64,000 nucleotides of DNA from Echiichthys vipera (Eukaryota > Chordata > Actinopteri > Perciformes > Trachinidae). Under the pieces are notes generated by a model. It saw only the letters and a list, made by a program, of their open reading frames with translations, was not told the origin of the DNA and made no database searches. This document shows, piece by piece, positions 14,368 through 23,711 of this stretch; position 1 is the first letter of the stretch, and each line of letters opens with the position of its first letter. Position numbers and translations under genes: made by a program. Location of the stretch: the NCBI GenBank assembly GCA_963691815.1, contig OY829656.1, positions 8,450,752 through 8,514,751 of the forward strand, read 5' to 3'.

Positions 14368-15578
14368 ATTCAAAGTTTCACATCCAAGTGCTGCAACAAC
14401 TTTTGGATGCAAAAGATTTGATGTTTGTTTTTTTTTTGGCGTGCGAGCCCATATTAGTTCTGGGTCTTCAACTAGATGAGGAGCTGTGTGTGCTCTTAAA
14501 TTCCCATCAGTCTTGAGGGCTGAAATGAACTGAAGAGTGCTCACAGCTTCAACCGATACTTCAACGTTGGACGTTCGAAGTGACACTTCAATTCCTCCTT
14601 TCAGTAATTCTAATTTAAATGCCCCTTCGACCACAACTTGTTCAATATTTCAGCAGTTACGACGTTCAGCTGTTCAACTGCAACGTGTCTTTAGAAAATC
14701 TAAATTTATCTTATTTTAGACATGGAGAAATTAGATATCTCATAATTTGGTACTTTGGAAAAAAACTGTTTAATGAGTGCAAGCATTTCTCCAATGAAAA
14801 TACTGAACTGCACACATCTGAACTGTGATCAGTTGACTGCAATATGGTATTCGCCACCTACTGAGCATCACTGCTATGGCATATTATGGCGGCCCTCTGC
14901 TGTGTCAAGAGGCCAGTAGCTGCAGGCAGCCATGAAGTTAAAATGAATAAAGACAGTGAAAGAAATTGAGAGTCTGTAACAGAGATGAAAGAAAGTGAGC
15001 GCCTCAGTATTCAGTGCAAGTAATCAGCTATCTCTCTCTGCGTCTATCTTTATCCTCAACCAAATCTGCTTTCAATGCCTCACACACTTATCCTTGACGG
15101 GAAGAGTACACACTCAGACATTAAGGCAGATACACACACGCCTACGCGCAGAATAGAAGTTTATCGTTCACAGAAGTGGAAATTTGCCTTTGGCTTAACA
15201 AGGATGATCAAATGCATACAACACAATAAACAGACGACACAATTAACAGCATCGTCGGCATACACAATCACTCACATTCTGAATACTTTGTAAATCGTTT
15301 GGAGCAAAAATAACAAGTACACCAAACATGAGATGGCCTTCATTAACGCAGACATTTGTCAATTCTGCCCTCTCTCCTGAACACTGTAGCACATTCACAA
15401 CAAGTGCCCTCCTTCAAAAAACGACGAGCTGGTGCTGTTCCAAGTTTGGAGGAAGACTTGGAGAGAGTGAAGCGCTGCTTTGTTTGGAGCCTGGTTAATA
15501 GTTAAACTAAAGCAACTGCACTCATTTAGTCAGCTCCGACTGTGCTAACAACTTTGTGCAGTGAAACTTATTTACACG

Positions 15579-15700
15579 AGGGCTGCAATTAATGATTGTT
15601 TTCTGTACAAATTAATTTACTGATCGTACCCACTACCGATTCTGTCTACAAAATTGAAAAAAATATTGACTAGACATTACCAAACCCCACATGTGTTTGC
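15579..15700. repeat. Partial hAT-like MITE copy (GGGCTGCAATTAA type)
   Basis: Begins with 'agggctgcaattaatgattg', matching the start of the elements at 876 and 18745. Only the left part is recognisable. Confidence 0.4.
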
Positions 15701-16084
15701 TTCTGATTGTACTTCGACCAGCAGCCAGGAATCCAAATTTTCCATTTAAGAAGGGAGCTGCTGTTTGACATTTCTGCTTGAGAAATGTCTTAAGCAAACA
15801 GTTAAATTCTGAATCCACAGTTGGATTCTGGACACACAGCTGCTCGTACTTATTCATTATTATTCACTAAGATCAACCTAAACCTAAATCTGAGGCGTCA
15901 TGTGAGGGACAACGAGAAAAATAAAACTGCTACTCAAGATTAAATTTATTTCTTCAAAGGTTTTTGAAATGTCATACATTTTAAATCATCTTAAAGGGGA
16001 GTATGTTCACTTTTAAGTCTTTAAGTTCATTAACATATACAACTGATGATGAAAGACCCCAACTATCCATTGCATCATTTTGAA

Positions 16085-17230
16085 TTAATTCAACATTTTG
16101 GGTACTCACTTTCTTGCTAAGAAATAGATGAGAAGATCAAGATCAGTCTTATGTTATTCTTGCTTTCTCACGCCCTAATACAACACTAGAGTAGGGTCAT
16201 GCTAGGCTATTTTTTATGGTTCAGAATTTGATAGAATATCCACTGTGGTACTGCTGTACTAGCATGTTGTTGTTTTTTAAATAACCGAGGCTCTTCAACA
16301 AAAACCTTTATTTTGAAAAAATTAGAGAACAGTGTTCATTGTGTCAGAAGAGAAGATTTCAACAATAATTTCTTCTATAGGATTCAAAGACAAATAGGAA
16401 GTGTAGAGGAGACAGCTTTGAATGACTTCAGCACATCTGCACCCACAGGACATCACTAGTTCCTCACTCTGCTCTGGTTTGATCTTGGTCCATTCTGACT
16501 CAGTCTCTTCCACACAACATGCTCCTCAGCAAAGTTTTGCCTTTTTATTGTTTCTGCTGATGAGAGGTTTGGTCACCACAGAATGGCTTTCATACCAATT
16601 TGTCTTCAACGACGAAACACTGTGTGCCGAGACAGATCCTTGCCCTGTTCAGCACTGAACTGGCGAGATACTCCAGCTGCAGTGTTGAACCAATTCCACA
16701 TTGAGAGTCTTCTCATAATCCTGTCCTCTCGTGCACTTGTTTTGCGTGGACGAGCGGCCTTTTTGAGGGACTTTAATGAATCTGTGTCCTTGTAAAGTTT
16801 CAATATTCTTGAAATAACAGACTGTGAACGCCCAACCTCTCTCTGATGGCTGAGAGGGTCATCCCTTTGGCCTTCATCTGGACAACCTGCTGTCACAGGG
16901 TTCCAGTTTGGATTTCTTGAAACCAATCACAGTCGTCTTGGGCAAAGATACATGCAGACAGCAGAAGGGGAGCAAGAGGAGGGAGGCTTGATCCAAACAC
17001 TGTTCAAACTACTCTCATGTCTGTGGAGTAAATATGAAGCTGCCACCAGCGGCCAATTAGCTTAGCTTGAACCAAGCATATAATCCGGGAGAAACTGCTA
17101 GCCTGGCTCTGATAAAAATCTATCAACAAGTGCCCTCTAAGGTTCACTGATATCACAATATAGCTCGTTTTCTTATCTGTACAAAATTGTATAAACTAGA
17201 GACTATCTTGCAATGGGATGAAGCCAAAAC
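16085..17230 (+). repeat. Teleost interspersed repeat split by a Tc1 fossil
   Basis: The left part (about 16085-16150) contains 'actcactttcttgctaag' and 'agatgagaagatcaa'. The right part (about 16995-17230) resumes with 'ctctcatgtctgtgg', 'gaagctgccaccagcgg', 'ttagcttagctt' and 'gctagcctggctctg'. In the copy near 41200 the equivalent blocks 'agatgagaagatcaatacc' and 'actctcatatctg' are contiguous. The roughly 850 bp between the two parts is therefore inserted DNA. Confidence 0.5.
16322..16926 (-). pseudogene. Tc1/mariner transposase, internally deleted
   Basis: Reading on the minus strand, 16926-16606 encodes an N-terminal part with the Tc1 helix-turn-helix region: SVISRILKLYKDT, then RPRKTSAREDRIMRRLS, then QFSAEQGKDLSRHTV. 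Frame 16513-16322 encodes the C-terminal tail (EWTKIKPEQ, EELVMSCGCRCAEVIQ). Between them only about 90 bp remain, so the DDE catalytic core (normally about 200 residues) is gone. The copy cannot be active. The family assignment rests on recognising these motifs by eye. Confidence 0.75.
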
Positions 17231-17734
17231 CCCAAATCGGGCCAGGGGGCCTAAAGTGGTAGGGACATTACCCCTGCTCTTCATGACAATAGTTAGTTTT
17301 AAACTTTCAAAGCATCTTATGACTGTTTAATTTGGATGAAATATTGCCGTGCACTTTTAAAGTGGAAACACGAATGTCAAATGCATGCTCTATATATGTG
17401 TTTTGCTAGAAACTATAGCTAAGCAAGTTTTTGGGTCCAAATGGTAAAGGAGAATGCCTCATCTATAAAACTGCTTGCCATTGCTGCTATATGTACTGTA
17501 TTCATACGGTAGCTGTTACGAACACTGGTCACAGCATTAAGTAATGCTGACGTTGTTCCGCGGTGTTGTGGGAGTTTTATTCTTCCACTTGACTGGAGGT
17601 TTGGACCCGGGTGTGTGTGTGTTTCTCTCCCTACTTGGAGCAAGGCAGAGTTCCCTTGCCATCGCAGTGATATCATAAGAGCTTTAACAATGAGATGTTT
17701 TATACGTAGTTGAATATTAATTCGTGTTAACATT

Positions 17735-17850
17735 TATCATGCACTAAACAATATTGGATCAAGAAAATCGGCAGTCCATGTCCATCATCGGCTGAGGCTG
17801 ATGAAAAAAATCTGAATCGCCCCTAAAAATCCTTATTGGTCGATCCCTAC
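17735..17850. repeat. hAT-like MITE end fragment
   Basis: The segment contains 'cggctgaggctgatg', 'aatcgcccctaaaaatcc' and ends 'ggtcgatcccta'. Read in reverse this gives the TAGGGATCGACC start typical of a teleost MITE family. Only one end is present. Confidence 0.35.
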
Positions 17851-18744
17851 AAGAAACAATCCAACACATCTGAAACTAAATAAACTATGCTATATAGCAG
17901 GGAAAAGAGAATAAGAAGAGACTTCTCTCAAATGATAACAGACTCAGAAGACTGGCATGAGTGCTGTTCTCAAATAGTTTCAGTGAGAAAAACAATGCAG
18001 AAACTAGCAGGATGTGCCCCTCAATCAATTCCACAGCCTTCCTTTGCTAATCAAACTATCTGCCAAAAAAGCCCTTTAGGCAGCTACGCTTGGACATCAA
18101 CCTGACCGCCTGATTAGGTCTGCAGCCTTTTGAGCCAAACCTCGCTCTAATATTACCGCCTAATGTAGGCCATACTGTATGCTGTTTTCCAAGAAGCCAA
18201 GAGATACTGTTTCTAAGAGACCTGACAGGCAGTAAGAGACATCCAGAGTCTAAGTCAGCATCCACAATGCACTGCGCCACGGTTTGCTACGACTATCAGA
18301 GCCAGCAGCACTTTGAAAGATGAACAGGGTACAAGAGCTGCTTTAAGACTGCGAACAAATCTTTTCTTCACAAGTGTTCAAGGTGATCAAATGGCCATTA
18401 ACAGTGGCTTCTTTTTAACGCGTATGTGCCATCCATCCACTTCACCTCACATACTGTTCGCCATGTTCAGCAGCAGTGTTTTATTGCTGCATAAAGGGAT
18501 ACACTTGAGCGTGCATCCTTGCAATAAGCAACATTATATCATAACCAATACCAAAGAACAGAGACTCAATCTATGCATCTATGCAGCATGATAGTGGTTA
18601 TGACAAAGGCAGGTATGACGCCATGCTGATGCTGATGATGCAACTACACTGGCTCTTGACACAGCAGACCGAAATTGAAATTGAAGCGGTATTAGTTTTT
18701 TGTGGGTCATGGGGTGATAAATGGTAAATGGGCTGCATTAATAT

Positions 18745-18995
18745 AAGGGTTGCAGCCAGCGATTATTTTCATTATTAATTCATCTGTCTTTTTCTCGTTT
18801 AATCGATTGATGTTTGGTCCATAAAATATCAGAAAATGGTGAAAAAAGTCGATCAGTGTTTTCCCAAAGTTAAAGATATTCAATTAAGTCCTACAAGACC
18901 AAAGAAATGAGGAAATACTCACATTTGGGAAGCTGAAAACAGAGAATTTGGACATTTCTTCAAATGGGTGTTGAGCTAGCAAAAGCACTGGCCAT
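18745..18995 (+). repeat. Teleost hAT-like MITE fragment
   Basis: Contains 'gcgattattttcattatta', 'cgtttaatcgattgatg', 'ttggtccataaaatatcag' and 'aaaatggtgaaaaa', successive blocks of a very common fish repeat that shares its left end with the elements at 876 and 15579. The right terminus is missing. Confidence 0.55.
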
Positions 18996-19004
18996 TCTGT
19001 GCAA

Positions 19005-19100
19005 CAAGGGGTTCAGTGTGTAGCTCAAGGACACTTCAGCGTGCAGGCAGGATCGAACCGCTGAACTTGTAATCTACCTTCTGAGCCCCAGCTGCTTATT
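19005..19100 (-). repeat. tRNA-derived SINE fragment
   Basis: On the minus strand it reads 'gctcagaaggtagattac', then a Pol III B-box-like 'cggttcgatcc' (19050-19060), then 'gaagtgtccttgagc' and 'acactgaacccc'. The same order is seen in the SINE copies at 20258 and 40370. It is a truncated copy without a recognisable tail. Confidence 0.5.
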
Positions 19101-19142
19101 GATGACAGGAGTAAGAAACTGACTTCTGTCCGATAATAGAGG

Positions 19143-19411
<269 letters not shown>

Positions 19412-20299
19412 AGCAACAAACAAAGTGGAGAAACACACCATCTCAGCCTTGATGGGTTCAGTCCTGTGCCTCAAGGTTGCTCCACACAGAACAGCTTTCA
19501 CAAACGTCACTCTGAACCTTTAGTTATTAACTGACGTGGCCACCGATCAACTACTGTAAGAGTGACAACAAAGGGCCACTAGTATTATTTTCAACAACCA
19601 CTCCTTTGATAGTTATACGAATTAGAGATGGTCACTTTCTTTAGAAGGCTGTTGACTAAAAGCCCGAACCTTATTTGGGTTATCCTTGTATATAGGGATG
19701 CACACACACTCACACACACACACATACACACACACACACACCATATGACCATATCCTGCAGTGAAATGACCTAATTTCGTCAAGTTGTGCCTGTATCTTG
19801 GCCAGCACATTGATGATAGCTCTGCAGCAACAGTGGATTTCTCTAGTCTAATGGTAGAGATGCAGGGAATCTGTGCTGGGCTTATTGGGCGCACTTTCCA
19901 CAAGCTTATTTCCCATACACTGACAAGCGATCGTGAATTAACATTACTTACATGCATGACACTAATCTTGTCTTAATTATGCAATTAACTGTGTGTCTTC
20001 AAACAGTCCATATTTCAAAGAGTTCACTCGGGCATGAACATATTTTTCTCACAGTCTGAGCAGCAGCTATTTCTCCTGTGACGGAGTGGTACCAGCTACA
20101 CTTTCTGCCTCTCGTTTATCTGCACATTTGAAGTGGAAACTTTTCATGCTGTCGGTGTACGTTACGTGGGCGTTATTGTGTGTGATGAAAATACAAATTT
20201 AAGCTTACTTTAGCATCTTTTGTTATTGGATAAAAACACTGACACATAGTGTAATGGGAGCAACTGTGGCGCAGGAGGAAGAGCGGCCGTGCTTAAGAC

Positions 20300-20954
20300 T
20301 AAGGATGCACAATATTGGATTTTTTTCGCAGACATCCGATATGCCGATATATTAGAACTTATTTGGCCGATAACCAATATCGATCCAAAAATGTATAAAA
20401 ATATACTCGTCTTTTTATTCTATTTTATTTGCAGGGATCGTCAAGTCTCTATGACACGTTCATTCCTTGTTCAAAATAAGAAAAAGTACTTGGACTGACG
20501 TTATGTAAAACATGCTATACGTATTTATTTATGACAATTGCTTTTAAACAAAACAAGAAAGATACACCCTACTTAAAACGTGTCACGTCGTGCTGCACCG
20601 CTGGGGTATTTCACCTGTTTTAACCAAGGAGGTGGCGACCTATTTATTTATCTTCTTATTATTATATCATCCTGTTATCCGATATCCAAATTATAATTTC
20701 TTATTGACTTTAATTTAATTGATGAGTCTAAAATTGCCCGTAGGTGTGAATGGTTGTCTGTCTCTGTTCGTCTCTATGTGCCCTGTAATAGACTGGCGTC
20801 CTGTCCAGGGTGTACCCCGCCTCACGCCCGATGTCAGCTGGGATCGGCTCCAGCGCCCCCGCGACCCCGACCCCGGGATAAGCGGTTGAAGATGAATTGA
20901 ATTGAATTGAATATCGGACGATACCGATATTGCCAATATTGACGTACATCCCTA
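20300..20954 (+). mobile_element. hAT-like MITE inserted in a SINE
   Basis: Left end TAAGGATGCACAATATTGG and right end CCAATATTGACGTACATCCC followed by TA are imperfect inverted repeats. The flanks CTTAAGAC (20292-20299) and CTTTGGAC (20955-20962) agree at six of eight positions, as expected for a decayed 8-bp hAT target duplication. The interior has many 'ccgatat' motifs and no coding capacity. It carries a retroposon tail at about 20730-20912. Confidence 0.6.
20730..20912 (+). mobile_element. Non-LTR retroposon 3' tail
   Basis: GC-rich block with 'attgcccgtaggtgtgaatg', 'agactggcgtcctgtccagg', 'gtaccccgcctcacgcc', 'gtcagctgggatcggctcc' and 'gggataagcggttgaagatg', ending in GAATT repeats. 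This is a very common teleost retroposon 3' end whose tail is a short tandem repeat. It sits inside the MITE at 20300-20954, whose AT-rich sequence resumes right after the tail. The exact family is not assigned. Confidence 0.6.
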
Positions 20955-21381
20955 CTTTGGACCGCAAGGTTGGAGGTTCGATTCTCGGCTCCTCCTTGAC
21001 CAAGACACTGAAGCCCTACATTTCCCGGCATAGCTCCAACAAAGTGAATAATAAAAAGCTGTGTTGTACATATTTAGACTTTACGCCTCCAGCATTTCCA
21101 AAAGACAAAAACAGCCTTTGTTATCCTATCCATGGTCATTTCCGTCCCCTCCGGCAGAGCAACAGCAACAGTCCTCTTCGGTTCCCATTTACATCCCCAG
21201 TAGAAACTTTGACAACTTCTCTATCACAGCCCAACTCTGTCAATATCACGGGCACCTACCGACTTGAACGATACCGTAGAATGACACTGTACATCAGATA
21301 ATGACAAACACAACCGTGACCCTTACTTCTAAAGTAGTGCTCTTTGTGTGTGGGGGGGGGGGTTACTTTTCCATCACTTAC

Positions 21382-21463
21382 CATCTTCCTTCTCATCGAA
21401 AACGGGTCTCTTTGAAGAACTGTTGGCTCCCATCCTCTTCTTCCACTTGCCCCAGTGAAACAT
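21382..21463 (-). CDS. stk32c: STK32C (YANK3) serine/threonine kinase, first coding exon (partial gene)
   Basis: The minus strand encodes 27 residues plus one base: MFHWGKWKKRMGANSSSK then RPVFDEKED, followed by a GTAAGTG donor at 21381-21375. STK32 kinases begin with MGxN…(K/R)PVFDE(N/K)ED just before the kinase domain. From memory, human STK32C alone also has a FQWSKWKKRM segment in front, matched here by FHWGKWKKRM, so this is STK32C and not STK32A or B. The exon ends in phase 1 with G, which fits the expected next residue Val. An in-frame TGA nine bases upstream limits the start to this Met or the internal Met11, whose context (AGGATGG) is better. The kinase domain is not in the window as far as I can see. 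Head to head with lrrc27. Confidence 0.85.
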
Positions 21464-22218
21464 TGATGCTCAGCTTGCATTCCTCGCCTCTTGAGGAGAA
21501 ACTACAGCGCACACCCTCCTCAAAAGACAGCGATACTAACCGTACATTTCACCCCAAAAACCGGGTCCGTTATTTCGCTTTATTTAATGTTATCCGGTAT
21601 TTATTCTACCGAAAATGTGAGCGCCGCGACTTTAAAGTGTCTTTAAATGAGAGTGGAGCAAGTGCCGACGGAGTGTGAAAGGTGTTTTTTTAAAAAGCCT
21701 GTCAGCTTAGTTACAGTTGGAGGTGAATACAACCACTCGGTAACGCCACTGGTAGTGTTCGGTTGTCTTCCGTAGCATGCCAGCCACACCAAGACACTTG
21801 TGTTTGGTCGGGGCTGAGAGGGAGAGCTACGTCGAGTTACACACGGTTGGATGAAGGGAAACAGGAAGTCAAGCGGTGTTGCCTCAAAAATAAAAGCTTT
21901 GTAAATAAATATTGCAGAGGCACCTCCGCCGCCTCAAACGGTTTTTATTTGTGAACTTAAAGTGTATACAGAACGTGTTACATGTGTTCAATCGTCAATG
22001 GTTGTGTTTTGTGAATTACCCTGCTTCTGCCCTTCAGGGCCACCGTAAGTGCGGCTATATATAAACTATAAATGGATACATTTAGGTTCATAAATGACAT
22101 TAAAGAAATCCAGTTCAGTCAATTGAGATCGTAAATCTACATCGAACCAATCTGATATACAAAATTAATTTATCAGTGATAAAAATGCCAGCTTGACCAA
22201 AAAACTGTATGTAAAAAA

Positions 22219-22221
<3 letters not shown>

Positions 22222-22308
<87 letters not shown>
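22222..22308. repeat. Compound (TC)n(TA)n microsatellite
   Basis: About 57 bp of TC dinucleotides run directly into about 31 bp of TA dinucleotides. It lies in the stk32c-lrrc27 intergenic interval. Confidence 0.95.
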
Positions 22309-22311
<3 letters not shown>

Positions 22312-22340
22312 AAGCAAGTAAATCGGAAATCTTTTCGATC

Positions 22341-22390
22341 TGCTAAATCTGTGTTTTGTTGTTTTTAGGACAACAAAACACAGTTTAGCA
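22341..22390. repeat. Short inverted repeat (hairpin)
   Basis: The arm starting TGCTAAATCTGTGTTTTGTTG and the arm ending CAACAAAACACAGTTTAGCA are inverted copies that differ by one inserted base, with a loop of about 7-8 bases. It lies between the compound microsatellite and the lrrc27 promoter. Confidence 0.7.
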
Positions 22391-23156
22391 GCTTTCAAGC
22401 CTTGACAGTATGAATAGCAAAAATATAAAAAAATGAAAATCAAGATACATATATGAATATGTAGAATATACACAATGAGGTGTTAAGAAGTAACGTACTG
22501 AGTAATGGTATGTACAAATGTTTTCCACTATGGACACAATAGCATTAAAAGTACTACTGCCTTTCTTATCTTTTACTGTAATCAAACGCCTAGGGGACCT
22601 TTATTGAAGACGTTATAATGACCTTTATTGTGAAAGTCCTAACCAGAAGTCACCCACTAATGCTCTGATTACCTTGACGCGTGTGAGAGTAGTGTGTGAC
22701 AGTGACTGTAGTCGACGTAGCCCTGTATCACAGACTGTTGTGCATATTAACTTAAGAACCAGCCTCCGTGGGAGAAGCCAGCAGAGTTAAGCACAAACTG
22801 GGGCTCTCCCGTCGTTCCTTTACCAACAAAAACTGCTTCTATCCTTCAGCCCAAATAAACACCAGTAAATTAGTCCACAATCTCATTAGGAGATGGATGG
22901 GTGGTGCCGGACCAATGAGGGGGAAAAAAGGATTTAACGCTTTCTCTTCACACACACTCGGTTCATATTATCTATTACGCCGCGCATTAGCAAGTATTTC
23001 TAATACTGTTTAATGTAGCTTCGGTCTGTGGCCTGTTCACATTAACAAAGTCTTAATGTACGTATCTGTAGTATGAACACAGTTCGCCCTTTTCTATACG
23101 GTCCGTGAGTTCGCCTTGTTTGCACGTGAACGGCTGCCGTAGTCTGTGTTGATGTC

Positions 23157-23170
23157 GTTGCCATGGTTAC
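23157..23170 (-). promoter_or_regulatory. RFX X-box motif
   Basis: On the minus strand the site reads GTAACCATGGCAAC, an exact match to the X-box form GTNRCC-N(0-3)-RGYAAC bound by RFX factors. It lies 317 bases before the lrrc27 start codon and about 150 bases before the YY1-type motif, a normal distance for a functional X-box. RFX sites of this form mark many ciliary and testis genes. That it drives lrrc27 is an inference. Confidence 0.55.
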
Positions 23171-23311
23171 AACGTCGAACTCATGAGGCGCTATCTAAAA
23201 GTTAGCGTGACACTTCCCCGCGTTTCATAAAGTGTTTATTGTAAAGAAGGCGCTTTATAGGCTACGAGTATGTTTATTGAAGTCCCCGGTAAGTGAACAG
23301 CATTAGTAAAC

Positions 23312-23338
23312 ATGGCGGCGGTACAGCCTTGTGTGTAG
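23312..23338 (+). promoter_or_regulatory. Upstream ORF in putative lrrc27 5' UTR
   Basis: The ATG inside AACATGGCGGCGG opens an eight-codon frame (MAAVQPCV) closed by TAG. If transcription starts upstream of it, it would be a short uORF 148 bases before the lrrc27 start. If transcription starts within the motif, as often for YY1-type elements, it may not be translated. Confidence 0.35.
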
Positions 23339-23486
23339 ACGAAACTTGTTCTCTAACGTTAAACCTAAACTCACGTGAGCATTCTCATTTTCCAGACACC
23401 GGGAGGGCAATGCAAATGCATAACGGCACTTGAACGCCCCGTGACAATGGTGTCTGTATCCTAAACACCCCAGCATCTCTTCTACA

Positions 23487-23711
23487 ATGTCTTCTTCCCC
23501 AGAGAGGGAGGAGGAGGAGGAGGAAGGGCCTGACCGGCAGCTGAGTTTTGTCTTTGGGAACGGTGTCGTGAAACCACAGACCCCACGCAATCCGCCCCGG
23601 GACGCAGGGGCACAGGAGCTCCCCGAGCATCTTTCAGCAGAGACATTAAGTCTCAGCAGAACTCAGCTGAAACATGTCGCAGAAAGTATTTTGAGAAATA
23701 GCACACTAAAG
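23487..23711 (+). CDS. lrrc27: lrrc27 coding exon 1
   Basis: Encodes residues 1-75, from the acidic N-terminus to AESILRNSTLK just before the first full LRR. The donor is AAG/GTCAGT and the phase is 0. Confidence 0.85.

Larger units (their letters stand above)
20258..21040 (+). repeat. tRNA-like SINE interrupted by a nested transposon
   Basis: The 5' part (20258-20299) reads 'aactgtggcgcaggagg' and 'gagcggccgtgctt'. It is cut by a MITE at 20300-20954. It resumes at about 20955 with 'ctttggaccgcaaggttgg', a B-box-like 'ggttcgattctc', and 'accaagacactgaagccc'. The two parts together follow the same order as the SINE near 40370. Confidence 0.55.
21464..23486. promoter_or_regulatory. Divergent promoter interval stk32c / lrrc27
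   Basis: About 2 kb separates the two divergent start codons. It should hold both promoters and 5' UTRs. The part near stk32c (21500-21830) is relatively CpG-rich. The part near lrrc27 (23060-23480) has CpGs, an RFX X-box at 23157-23170, a GT donor-like site CCCCG/GTAAGTG at 23288/23289 that may end an alternative non-coding exon, and AACATGGCGGCGG at 23309-23321, a YY1-type initiator-proximal motif. Between them lie a (CT)n(AT)n microsatellite and a short perfect-looking hairpin. No TATA box was identified with confidence. Confidence 0.5.

Noticed and set aside
21301..21678. 125-codon plus-strand frame opposite stk32c exon 1
   Set aside because: It is the shadow of the minus-strand exon and its GC-rich 5' UTR. 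No plus-strand splice structure supports it.
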